Source: Bremia lactucae (lineage: Eukaryota; Oomycota; Peronosporomycetes; Peronosporales; Peronosporaceae). Taken from it: DNA of 37,353 bases. Each line of letters opens with the position of its first letter. The stretch's first letter is position 1. Below the pieces are notes generated by a model. That model was not told the DNA's origin, searched no databases, and saw only the letters and a program-made list of their open reading frames with translations. Of the stretch, positions 22,801-32,560 are shown one piece after another. The translations under genes and the position numbers were made by a program. Location of the stretch: NCBI RefSeq assembly GCF_004359215.1, contig NC_090611.1:483455-520807 (forward strand), given 5' to 3'.

Positions 22801-25800
22801 TTTGGATATGGCTAATTCAACTTTTGATCGCGAGACGCTGGAGGCGCTACCTCCAGATATTCGAGCGGAAGTTTTAGAAAATGAGCGGCACGAACGTGAG
22901 GCAGCAGCGCGTGCAGAAACTGCAGACACGTCACTTGCTCAAGAAATGGACAATGCCTCCTTTGTAGCTTCACTGGCACCCGAGTTGCGCGAAGAAATTT
23001 TAATTACTTGCGACGAAGCATTCTTACATACATTGTCGTCCCAAGTTCGTGCTGAAGCGATGGTGTTGCGTGAGCGTGCAGCCTTTCGCACAGCAACGTA
23101 TCGCGACCGCAGTCGTGGGCCAGAGGGGCGGGCCAGTGGTGGGGGTGAAGCCGAGATGGATAATCTTCTAAATCGTCCTTCGTTGCGCCGTATGTTGACT
23201 TCTTTAAGCCCTGAGAGAGAGAGTAGTAGTCGTCGGCGGTCCCGTTTCTACTATGACGAGCTAGGTGGAGGGCGTCGTAGCAATCGCCGTGACTACCGAC
23301 AAGAAAGTGACGGCTCAAAGACTCGCAAAGGCTTTTTGCGTGTAGCGAAAGACGAAGAAGAAACATTAAGCGAGCGAATATTCGACGACCGGTGCGTGCG
23401 CGGTCTGCTTCGTTTGCTCTTCATGACCGAGTCAGTCATTCAGAATCGCGTCTTCCAACGACTTCTTGCAAACATGTGTCTCTACCCCCTTACGCGTCGT
23501 AGCATTCGACGTAATATGCTTCAATTGATCTCGTTGCCGCTATCGCAGCCTTTGACTCCTGCTGACGAAAAGGATAACGACGACGATGGAAGCGGAAAGA
23601 TTCAGTTTCCTCCAAGTAGGATGTTTGGCTGCGGAATTGATGGTAATCGTGTTATTACAGGGTCTGCTGTTCCTGCTGAAGTGGTAAACCGCATGCTACA
23701 TGTACTTGTGACTTTAGCCAAGTATAATTTGCGGTTTGCAGTGGAATTGCTTGAGCCTCATGGTATGCGTCATACACCGAATGAAGAAAATCAACCTGTA
23801 AAGGTTGAGCTGAATACGTCAGAAGAGTGTGGTGCAGCCGTTTTAATTGACATGTTATCCCTGCCTGTGGTGTTTCGCAACGATACGAACTTGGATGCGC
23901 TGCTTGAGTTACTTGAACTCGTTTTTTCGCCTTTAGAGCGGCTGCATCAGCAAAGCGACGAAGAAGAGGGGAAAAGAGAAATGGAGGAAGGAGACGCGTC
24001 AGCCATGGTTTCTGGCGATGAGTGTGTAAAAGTCCCCGCCGTTATGCTAAACGAGACAAGAATGGGTGACATCGTGTCTGTATTGAGCATGGACCTGTGC
24101 ACAGCTCAGATGCAAGAGCGTACTCTTGCGGTGTTGAAGCTGCTAAATTACGTGACCGGTAACCGTGAGCTGGGAATTCATGCTATCATATCCCACGCAA
24201 GTACACTAGCTCATATTGATCAATATAAGGACAGGAAGTTGTCCGCCGGTAGTACAACGTACGAATCTTCAGCAGTACTGCCGTCTGCGCAGGATGAGCT
24301 TAAGCTTCTACGTTTGCTACATTCGTTGTCAGATGTTTGTGAGAGTACGGTAGAATTCGCTGAGTGCTGTCAAACGATTGGACTAGACTCGCTGTGGAAT
24401 GCTTTAAGCCTGTCGCTGACTGAAGCCCGAGCAAAGGGTGGTATTGATGATCCAGATAATGTTAGCGCTTCCGACGGCACAATAAATGCCTCCTTTACCT
24501 CTTCGGCAGCTGGCTTAGAACACCAAACTCCCGCAATTGAAGACGTAGAGAATACGGTGATTGAAGGCACTAGTGCGGGTGCATCTTGCGCCATGGCAGC
24601 ACTATTGGCGCGATTCCTTCCTTTAGTGGAAGCTTTCTTTGTGGTAAATGCCCGAGATGCGGCCTCGATGTCATTGCGTGTACCTGATTTAAGCGAGCGT
24701 GAAGAGACCATGGTAGCGGCACTGCGCCTCGGTGGTTTTGAGGGTGCGGGTGCAACCGCACTCAAGGATGAGAAAGAGCAAAAGTCGCCAACTAAGAATT
24801 TGCTAAATCGCAATATGTCGTCTATTTCGTCTTTTTCTGAGGCGAGTGAGACAAAGAGGCTAGCTTCTTTTGTAGAGTCGAATCGTATCCTCTTAAATCT
24901 TCTGGTTCGGGAGAAACCGTTGCTTCTCGACACGTCTCTGGCAGCTCTAATTAAACTTTCGCGCTGCCGAGCGTATCTTGCGTTTGATAATAAGCGAACA
25001 TACTTTCACAGCTACATGAAGCGGCTGCGTCAAGCTGCGCTACGAAATCACGGAGGTGGAAGCTCCTCTGTACGTATTCCAGTACGCCGAGATCATATCT
25101 TTGAAGACTCGTACTACGCTTTACGGATGCGTAGCGGTTCTGAGCTACGACGGAAGTTGCACATATCTTTTACGGGAGAAGAAGGCATTGATGCAGGTGG
25201 GGTGACACGAGAATGGTATATGATTCTGGCGCGTGAGATGTTTAACCCAAATTACGTGCTTTTCACGTCTGCCGCTGACTCGCCTACTTTTCAGCCAAAT
25301 CCGCTATCTTACGTGAATAAGGACCATTTGAGTTACTTTGAATTTGTTGGAAAAGTGCTTGGCAAGGCTGTTGCAGATGGTCAGCTTCTGGATGCCCACT
25401 TTACGCGTTCTTTCTATAAACACATTTTGCAGTTGCCGATTACGTATCACGACATGGAAGCTATTGATCCAGAATACTATCGCAATCTCCACTCCATCCT
25501 CGACAACTCGATTGTCGATCTTGGACTGGATTTAACTTTTTCGGCTGAACAGTCAAACTTTGGCAAAGTCGAGATTGTGGATTTAATCCCAAATGGTCAA
25601 AATGTGCCCGTTACCGATGATAACAAGATGGAATATGTAAAATTAGTAACGCACCATCGCATGGCTACAGGTATTCGACAACAGATTGACGCGTTCCTCA
25701 AAGGTTTTCATCAACTTGTACCACCAGAACTGATAGCCATCTTTAATGAGAATGAGCTAGAGCTTCTAATTTCGGGAATGCCTGAAATTGATATTGATGA

Positions 25801-26203
25801 CCTCAAGGCTAATACGGAGTACGCCAATTACAAGCCTACTGACTCGGTAATCCGCTGGTTTTGGAACGTGCTGTATGCATTCACTCACGAAGAGCGAGCA
25901 CTCTTCCTGCAGTTTGTGACCGGTACGTCCAAGGTGCCTTTGGAGGGGTTCAAGGCGCTAGAAGGTATGCGTGGAACTCAAAAATTTAATATTCACAAGG
26001 CTTTCGGTAATATTAGTGCTTTACCGTCCGCACACACCTGGTAAGTGATATCCTGATTATCAATTTATTATACTGTCTTACACGTTCATTTGTTGGGCAG
26101 TTTTAATCAACTTGACTTACCCGAGTACGAAAGTGAAGAAAAATTGAAGCAGTGTCTGTTGCTTGCTGTACGCGAGGGATCTGAAGGATTCGGCTTTGGT
26201 TAA
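13823..26203 (+). CDS. HUWE1: Giant HECT-type E3 ubiquitin ligase (HUWE1/TOM1/UPL1 class)
   Basis: Transfers ubiquitin from an E2 to substrates through a cysteine thioester. Exons 13823-26040 and 26101-26203 encode 4106 residues, the usual size of the class. Order of parts: helical repeat region at the N-terminus (DUF908/DUF913-like, about 1-1200); UBA domain (about 1433-1475, [17 protein letters not shown]); aspartate/glutamate-rich tract (about 2254-2331); Ser/Arg-rich low-complexity stretch; and three ubiquitin-binding-motif-like segments with LP(S/P)D(M/I)xAE or LAPELREEI cores (about 2942-3060, DUF4414 region). The HECT domain runs from about 3750 to the end ([26 protein letters not shown]). 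The catalytic Cys4073 in LPSAHTCFNQLDLP is encoded by a codon split by the only intron, and the C-terminus is GSEGFGFG. No WWE domain was recognised, so it is closer in layout to TOM1/UPL1. Exon 1 is 12.2 kb without interruption. The gene is convergent with the helicase gene. Confidence 0.93.
26041..26100 (+). other. Phase-2 intron splitting the catalytic cysteine codon of the HECT ligase
   Basis: 60 bp, GTAAGT..GGGCAG. The upstream exon ends in TG and the downstream one starts with T, making TGT for the catalytic cysteine. Without splicing the frame reads TGG TAA, i.e. Trp followed by stop. The 33 residues after the junction match the conserved HECT C-terminus, which establishes the splice. 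Confidence 0.92.
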
Positions 26204-26281
26204 AGGACGCGAATTAAAACCAATGTGCACTACACTTATTAAAAAATATATTCTAGCTTGAAGGGTTGGACTTTTGACCAT

Positions 26282-28822
26282 CTATTTGCGCCGCTTATAT
26301 TTGGCTTTTGACTTGAAAGAGCTAGAACTCTTTTTCGCATGTTTTTTAAAGTCGGTAATCTTTTCCTTGAACTCAAACGAATTCAAACCAGGTTTTGCAT
26401 CCCGTCTCGCTTTCAAATTCGAGGCAGACATACCATCAATTGTCATGTCGGTGTCGAACGCGTCAGTTCCATGGCTGCAACGTGCAGGGAGAGCTTTTCC
26501 GCGCTTGAGGCGCTTCCGCTCGTGAATGTCAGCGATAGAATCGTCTTCTCGAGATCGTGAAGTTTCTTGCTGAACCTTTTTGGCGCGTTTAGCTGCTCCA
26601 GCAACTTGCATTGACGTGAAAACAGGCCCATTCTGGTTCTTCGAACGGCCACTAGCGTCATTTTCCTGAGCAGCATCAGCAAGCATTCGTTCTTCACGCT
26701 CGCGAATATCAAATAATCGTCGTTTTTTGTGACTTATAAGCTTAAGCTTCTTCGCACGTGACATAGAATCGATAGAGTTTGTTTCATGACTGGCAGTCTC
26801 CAATCTAATCTGCCGGTCATCTTCAGCACGCTCACTCACATTCTTTTTCTCTTTCTCAGACATGAACCAAGTACGCGCAGGGCGCGCATTTATCTCATCG
26901 CGGTGCTTTAGCAAATTCGTCGCACGCATTGCTTCCTTTTCAGCTTCACGCATGCGTTTCTCAAGCGTCTCCTCGTGCATCACCTCCTTGACGTCTTCTT
27001 GCATGCTCTCAATGCGAGCCTTCCACTGCGTAATGACGGGGTCGGGCACAGCTCGAGACTTCACGAAGCCTTGGCAATGACGCGAAACCTGCTTCATCAC
27101 CATACGGCGCGACTCGCTAGTAAGCGTGACGGCACGACCATTGCGGCCAGCACGAGCCGTACGACCGACACGATGCACATATGTTGTTATATCCTTGGGC
27201 ATTTCGTAGTTTATAACGGCGTGCACGCCGCGCACGTCGATACCTCTGGCAGCAATGTCTGTACACAAAAGAATGTCCACCGTGCCATCACGAAACTTTT
27301 GAAGTGCTTCAAGTCGCTCAATCTGTTGCAAATTACCGTGAAGCTCTGCAGCCTTGATGCCAGCAAGTCCAAAGATAATCATCATACGGTGCGCGTGCGC
27401 CTTTGTCTCCATGAACACAATCGTATTAGAGCGGAACGTACGAGTGCACAAAGCTAACAAAATTGCCTCCCGGTCATCCTCCCGGTTCGGACGAATACGC
27501 ACAAACTCCTGCACTAAATGCTTGGCCATGTCAAATAATGGATCGGTGCTAATTCGAACGGGTCGTTTCATCGATAGATTAATCAATTGATCCACTTTGG
27601 ACGTAAGAGTAGCAGAGAACAGCATCGTCTGGCGCTGCACGGGGCACATACGTACAAGTTCCAAGACTTCTTCAGTAAAACCTAATTCAAGCAAACGGTC
27701 CGCTTCATCCAGCACCAAAATCTCCAGATCGTCCATGTGAACACTTTTAGAATTACGCAGGTGATCAATCATTCGACCAGGCGTGCACACCACAACGTCC
27801 GGACGATTGCGTAACTCCGCTTCCTGAGCCTTTAACGGCAGCCCGCCGACAGCTAGCGAGCACGTTATATCCGTAAAGCGAGCTAACTGCTCGAACATTG
27901 ACTGACACTGCGTTGCCAACTCACGAACAGGACAGATGATCATCACTCGCGTCGATTGCACGCGTCGCGAGCGAAATTGTAGACGTTCCAGAATGGGCAA
28001 CAAGAAGGCAGCGGTTTTACCACTACCTGTCTGAGCGCTGGCACAAATATCCTTTCCCGTTAAAGCAATGGGAATGGCACGCTGCTGAATAGGAGTTGGT
28101 TTTTCGAAACCAATGCGCGAGATTGCTCGCATGATTGGGCGCGACAATTTTAGGTCGGCAAATGTCTCGAACTTCGTCTTCGCAAACTCCTGCGCAGCAA
28201 ACGGATCAGATTCAAAAAATTCGGCCGCTTTTTTCTTTTCCATCTCATCGACAAGCTCGTCTCGAGCTTTTAAATCATTTTTACTACCTACGAGCGCCGA
28301 CTGAAGCCGATCTTCCTCCTCGACACTATCTGCTTCTTCAAATTGCTCCTTATCGTCCTTAGAGGTTCCTTTGCGCACTTTTTTCATTTCGTCGTTACTC
28401 TCGCTCCTATTATTTCCATTAAGATCTTTTGATGCCTTTTCCTCGACGCTTTTTTTCTTTTTCTGATCCTGTTTCTCCTTTTTTATGAGCTCCATCTCCA
28501 TTCGCCTCTTGTCGATCTTACTCTGGATCGACGTGCACTTTGTGGCCGTAGGGGTGCCACTCTGCATCTTTTCAATACGCGATATAGCAGCCGTAAAGTC
28601 CCATGAGCTGCCGCCAGCGGATCTAAAGGTTGTACCATCATCAAACTCAAAACTCTCGTTAAACTGCAGATCCTGCTGCCGCGCGCTGGTCTCATCATCA
28701 GAGACTTCTAAGTCTGTGCTTTCTTCAGTATTCGTGGGATCCTCGTCAGAAGCGATGGTCATCAAAAGGTCCACATCCTTTTGCTGCTGCTTTACGTGCT
28801 GCTTAACCTGCTTTTTGACCAT
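26282..28822 (-). CDS. DDX27: DEAD-box RNA helicase DDX27/Drs1
   Basis: ATP-dependent RNA helicase of the nucleolus needed for large-subunit rRNA maturation (known for the Drs1/DDX27 family). The single 846-residue exon contains every signature: Q motif (GFEKPTPIQ, about 238-246), Walker A AQTGSGKT (263-270), PGR (348-350), DEAD (372-375), SAT (403-405), TDIAARGID (521-529) and HRVGRTARAGR (550-560). The N-terminus is acidic and then lysine-rich. The C-terminal extension is highly basic and coiled-coil-like, contains RTWFMSEKEKK (about 650), which is characteristic of this subfamily, and ends in KYKRRK, in keeping with nucleolar targeting. The start Met is followed by lysines and no upstream in-frame extension is visible. 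The stop lies 78 bp from the stop of the HECT ligase on the other strand, so the two 3' UTRs probably overlap. Confidence 0.94.
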   Translation of the reverse strand: MVKKQVKQHVKQQQKDVDLLMTIASDEDPTNTEESTDLEVSDDETSARQQDLQFNESFEFDDGTTFRSAGGSSWDFTAAISRIEKMQSGTPTATKCTSIQSKIDKRRMEMELIKKEKQDQKKKKSVEEKASKDLNGNNRSESNDEMKKVRKGTSKDDKEQFEEADSVEEEDRLQSALVGSKNDLKARDELVDEMEKKKAAEFFESDPFAAQEFAKTKFETFADLKLSRPIMRAISRIGFEKPTPIQQRAIPIALTGKDICASAQTGSGKTAAFLLPILERLQFRSRRVQSTRVMIICPVRELATQCQSMFEQLARFTDITCSLAVGGLPLKAQEAELRNRPDVVVCTPGRMIDHLRNSKSVHMDDLEILVLDEADRLLELGFTEEVLELVRMCPVQRQTMLFSATLTSKVDQLINLSMKRPVRISTDPLFDMAKHLVQEFVRIRPNREDDREAILLALCTRTFRSNTIVFMETKAHAHRMMIIFGLAGIKAAELHGNLQQIERLEALQKFRDGTVDILLCTDIAARGIDVRGVHAVINYEMPKDITTYVHRVGRTARAGRNGRAVTLTSESRRMVMKQVSRHCQGFVKSRAVPDPVITQWKARIESMQEDVKEVMHEETLEKRMREAEKEAMRATNLLKHRDEINARPARTWFMSEKEKKNVSERAEDDRQIRLETASHETNSIDSMSRAKKLKLISHKKRRLFDIREREERMLADAAQENDASGRSKNQNGPVFTSMQVAGAAKRAKKVQQETSRSREDDSIADIHERKRLKRGKALPARCSHGTDAFDTDMTIDGMSASNLKARRDAKPGLNSFEFKEKITDFKKHAKKSSSSFKSKAKYKRRK

Positions 28823-29234
28823 TATTCAGCAATGACTGGAAGCGAGGGAGTCGATTAGTTTTGAAAATTGTAACTTGTACATTAAACGCCATTTTTGAAG
28901 GGAATTGCTTCGGACACACCAAATTTTTGCCACGATCACCTTTAAAAATAGTTTTTTTTCCAACCAACCATAGAACATAAACAATTAAAAACCTTTTAAG
29001 ATCTACTATCAAGCATCATAGACAATAAACATATATTTTTAACTTTATGGTGTCTGCAACTTCAATTTAAATTCAAATATAGAGCTTACGCAGCTGTTGC
29101 GAAAGGAAGCTTTTGCGAAGCTAGGCGGACATTATTCAAGGTCTTCTTCATTAGTTGTAAAAAAAAAATTGGGGTGAGGACCCTTTAAGTAATTAAATAA
29201 AGTTCAGTTCCCCTTTTGATCTTAAAGCGTCTGG
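28823..29234. other. Upstream region of the helicase gene; otherwise empty
   Basis: About 410 bp, AT-rich, containing an A-run at about 29160. It should hold the helicase promoter on the minus strand. No coding frame with recognisable motifs was found. Confidence 0.4.
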
Positions 29235-29310
29235 TGGTAACGGGCTAAAGTTACCCAAATGTTACACAGTCCCCATTAAGCAACGGGGCACTACTGACTT
29301 GTACTACTTC
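29235..29310 (+). repeat. Left part of a host LTR interrupted by the family B element
   Basis: Begins TGGTAACGGGCTAAAGTTACCC and continues through TGTTACACAGTCCCCATTAAG, closely resembling the start of the D LTR (8790 on) but then diverging, so it is a related family. It breaks off at 29310 where the B element begins. The remainder probably continues at 37066. Confidence 0.6.
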
Positions 29311-29777
29311 TGTAGCGGAGCTACCTCGCTTTTAAAGTATTTCATACTCAGAGAGTCAGTTAGTTCTATTGAACTAATGGGTTTAACAACTCAGGAAGTC
29401 GTACAAGCTATTAAAGCTTAAGGAATCCTAGTTCAAGGGATTCAGGGGTTCGTAGAACCAAGTGGCAACTAGTGCCCAAGAGGGTATACCTTAAAAAGGC
29501 TTCTTTCTCTTACAGATCAATGCGCAAGCCTTAGAAAGGCACTTAACGCTTTGAGATCAAAACGGAAACTGCACTTTATTTAATTATAAAATCTAAAAAT
29601 CTTACCCAAGCTAATTTAAAATAGATTTCGGCCGCCAGATTTATATCAGGCGGCGACCACATTTGTTACCCATATTGAATGGAATTTAAGTATGATAAAA
29701 TTGGATAAAAGGGTATTGTGCCCATAAAGTAAATGTACCACAACAACGGTTCTCCAACCGATGTGCGCACCATTACA
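29311..29777 (-). repeat. 3' LTR of the family B chromovirus
   Basis: 467 bp, TGTAGCGGAG at the left and CCATTACA at the right on the plus strand. It is colinear with 36584-37065. It contains the same succession of hairpins, several with changed loops but intact arms: GTAGC-GGA-GCTAC, AAGCT-ATTAA-AGCTT, GGTTC-GTA-GAACC, GCCTT-AGA-AAGGC. Confidence 0.88.
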
Positions 29778-29789
29778 CCCTCCCCCATC
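29778..29789 (-). other. Polypurine tract of the family B chromovirus
   Basis: On the minus strand GATGGGGGAGGG directly precedes the 3' LTR start TGTAATGG. Position and composition are those of a plus-strand primer tract. Confidence 0.75.
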
Positions 29790-29942
29790 AGACTGTTGAC
29801 ACCGAGTGACAACATTCGCTTCATTTTCTCTTTGAGGTTGGAAACTAAACTTCTGACCGTTCGGTTGTGTTTTCCTTTCCTTTGTCTCCTGACAATTAAG
29901 CGTGAGTCACAGACTCTTAGCACCTTCCTCGACGATGAGGGA

Positions 29943-31149
29943 ATGGTCGACTTTGAAAGTCACTCTTCATCAGAGGAGGAGGAGAAAGAGCGTCATTCTC
30001 TCACGCCTTCTCCTCCGGATGAACGTCGGCGGGCCCCGAATCCGTTCCCAGAACGTGGTGCCGTTAATGTCTTAACTGCATTGAGCAGGACACGGAACCC
30101 TGTGTCCAATATCATTACGAATCCGCTCGATAAAGAGCAAGAGTGGATAATCTCATAGAGGAAAGAGCTCGTCGTCGGGCTGCCGAGATAGCGAAAGCTA
30201 AAGCTCATAGTGAATATAGATTCACTCCACTTAGTGCGGACGAGCGTCTTAAAGAGATAGCGGGTCACAGCTTGGGCACCTGGATCTCCGGTGACCCGGC
30301 GAGGACACCGGAGGAAATCGCTGCCCACGACGCTCTTCATGAGCAATACCTTACGCCAAAGGTTATGATGCGAAGCCAGTATCTGATGCGTTTACGTGAT
30401 CAAGCCCGTGGGGCTTCGGTGACCTCCATGAGGGAAATTCCAATCGTTTTGTTTCCAAACGAAACAAGGAGTGAAAACGAAGGATCATTTAAGAACTGGG
30501 TCCACCGGGCCCGCCGGCTTCGTAATATCTGGAATATCAGAGAGTCTGCGGATAGAGGTGGTGTTCGTATAGAACGGAAGCTTTGCTTCGATTTCGCTAA
30601 GCTTAAGGCCAAAGGCCAGTTACGTTCGGCATTTATACCACAAAACGAAGAAAGGCCTAGCCGATATTTCAGTGTTTCGGTTGACCGTACAACCATGGAT
30701 CGAAGCCGCACTGAGGCTATAGATCCACCTAATCCCACGTTTAGTGGTGGGAAACGTCATTTGACGCGAGTTGACCCTGAGCTTGGCGCTCAAAACGTCA
30801 ACGGCGTATGGGCAATCTTGCCGAAGAGGTACATCGAACTCCCAAGAGCTTTCAGAAGAGGGGCACCCTAGCCACTTCACCAGATACTGGTATTGACCCT
30901 CACGACGACGTCGCTTTATAAGTTTCTCCACATGAAACTGAAGGTTCCCCAGCGCACCAAACAGCGCGGGAGGGGGCCGAAATTTCGGCGGAAGCATTTG
31001 ATGCTCTACGGCACGAGGTGCAACTTCTTCGTGAGGCCCTTGCTCGGGTCGAGAGCTCTTTTGAGGCGGTTAGGGACCGTCTTTAAACTCTGGAGCGTCA
31101 GCAGCCTCGTTTAAAGGGCCAGCTGGACATCCTGGTGAGGATGCAGTAA
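29943..31149 (+). pseudogene. Antisense ORF in the pol-3'LTR interval of the chromovirus
   Basis: Runs opposite to gag-pol. One frame is open from 29733 (inside the LTR) to 30158, with an acidic SSSEEEEKE stretch. ATG 29943 is a plausible start. A one-base frame change near 30140 leads into a 242-codon frame to 30871 (EERARRRAAEIAKAKA, then a charged region with RYIELPRAFRRGA). After another frame change, the reading continues in a third frame, interrupted only by TAA at 30919 and 31084, to a stop at 31147. That last part has heptad-like spacing (FDALRHEVQLLREAL) suggesting a coiled coil. No minus-strand frame of comparable quality exists between 29790 and 30620, while beyond 30838 it overlaps the chromodomain on the opposite strand. 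I do not recognise the protein. It may be an accessory antisense gene of the element or captured sequence. Confidence 0.5.
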
Positions 31150-31579
31150 TCTGCGGCACGACCGCCTGTCTCGGCGCAAGCGCCTTCAGGTCCACGTGGG
31201 AAAGGTCCCTATATGGCTTAAGCAGGCCAACGTAGAGCACTGGGTGTGTACGCAGCTTGCTAGGAAGGTTTGACGTACAAAGCGAGGCCCTTCTCTGCCA
31301 CGACCATAAATGGTCCAATAAAGCACGGGCGCAATTTGGTCTTGAAGACCGCGGAAACCAAGTTGGTAGGTAGGTTATTAGCGTTTAGTAAAACTCGGTC
31401 TCCGAATATAAGGGAATTAATACGGCTTCTGCCTTTGGCATCTGCTTGTTCTTTTGTTTGTCTTGGCTATCAGCCATCGTATCCCTTACATGTCTTAACA
31501 CACTAAATGGCGTCGCGGGAAACTCGCTTGCTTGTTTCCGAACGGTAACAGGGCTGATATTAGCAAGCCTATCGGCCAA
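30838..31579 (-). pseudogene. Integrase C-terminus and chromodomain of the family B chromovirus
   Basis: Pieces 31579-31385 and 31318-31070 form the integrase C-terminal region (SVLRHVRDTMADSQDKQ; LPSKLRTHPVLYVGLLKPYRD). After one TAA near 31070 the frame goes on into a chromodomain at about 30955-30838: FHVEKLIKRRRREGQYQYLV followed by KWLGCPSSESSWE. In chromoviruses this domain directs insertion towards particular chromatin. The frames are not continuous, so no intact protein can be made. Confidence 0.85.
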
Positions 31580-32560
31580 TTATCCCCCACCAAGCCCTGA
31601 ACCACGCAGTGGTATCGTTAATGGAACGCGCGAGTGGGTAAGACCGTTTACATAGAACAGAGTATAGCCTGTAGAGGCATGAACAGCGTTATTTAACTTA
31701 AACTTCACCACTGGGAGCATTGAGCTCCAGCGCTTTGGTGTCTGGGCACACACGCTGCGTAAATCGTATTCAATGGCGCGATTGACACGTTCAGTTTGAC
31801 CATCAGTCTGCGGATGGTCCGCAGTGGACATATCTAATCTGGTGCCAAGCCCTCGGAAAATTGATTTCCAGAATTTACCCGTGAAACAGGGGTCCCGATC
31901 AGAGACAATTGCCACTGGCAAACCATGTCGAAACACGCGCGATCGATAAACAGCTTAGCTGTACCATCTCCATCAATGGAATCTGGCACGGCCGTTAAGT
32001 GAGCCATTTTGCTCAATCGGTCGGCAAAGACCACTACGCCGGAGTTATCGGCTGAAGTTTTCGGTAGACCGAAAACGAAATCGATACCAATGGACTCCCA
32101 GCAACCTTTGGGGACGGGAAGGCTCGCCAGTGGCGCAGCAGCATGCGCCGAGGATTTTACAGGTTGGCATAGTTCGCATGTGCGAACATATGTGCTGACC
32201 CATTTATAAAGTTTGGGCCACCAATAACTCTTGCTTATAAAGCCGTAGGTCTTTTCTCTACCGAGATGACCACCAAGGATAGTATCGTGTGCCTCAAAGA
32301 GAATTCGGTACATCAAATCCTCATCATGAGGAACAACGACACGCGGAGGGTCCGCGCTGTCTGTGCAATAAAGCAACAGGTCGGTATCGATAGAAAATCG
32401 ATGTAACCTTGCACGCAAACGTGCCGGCAATTTGATACCTGAATCAGAGTTCTTTAAAGCTCGTAGCAGAGCTACACACTGTTCATCCTTGGCGTAAGCC
32501 GAACGGATTAATTCAGAAATAGGCGACAAGATAGTCATTAAATGAGAGAACTCATTATCC
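31580..32560 (-). pseudogene. Integrase core of the family B chromovirus
   Basis: Frame 32721-31834 carries the HHCC zinc-binding region (HDTILGGHLGREK ... RTCELCQ) and the first catalytic Asp in GIDFVFGLPK. A frameshift near 31900 moves the rest to frame 31936-31580, with the second Asp in MSTADHPQTDGQTERVNRAIE and the catalytic Glu in the same segment. The domain is complete in content but split by the frameshift. Confidence 0.85.

Noticed and set aside
24370..24933. 187-codon minus-strand frame
   Set aside because: Antisense shadow of the HECT ligase coding sequence with no motif; the sense frame is clearly conserved.
26975..27457. 160-codon plus-strand frame
   Set aside because: Antisense shadow of the DDX27 helicase motifs region.
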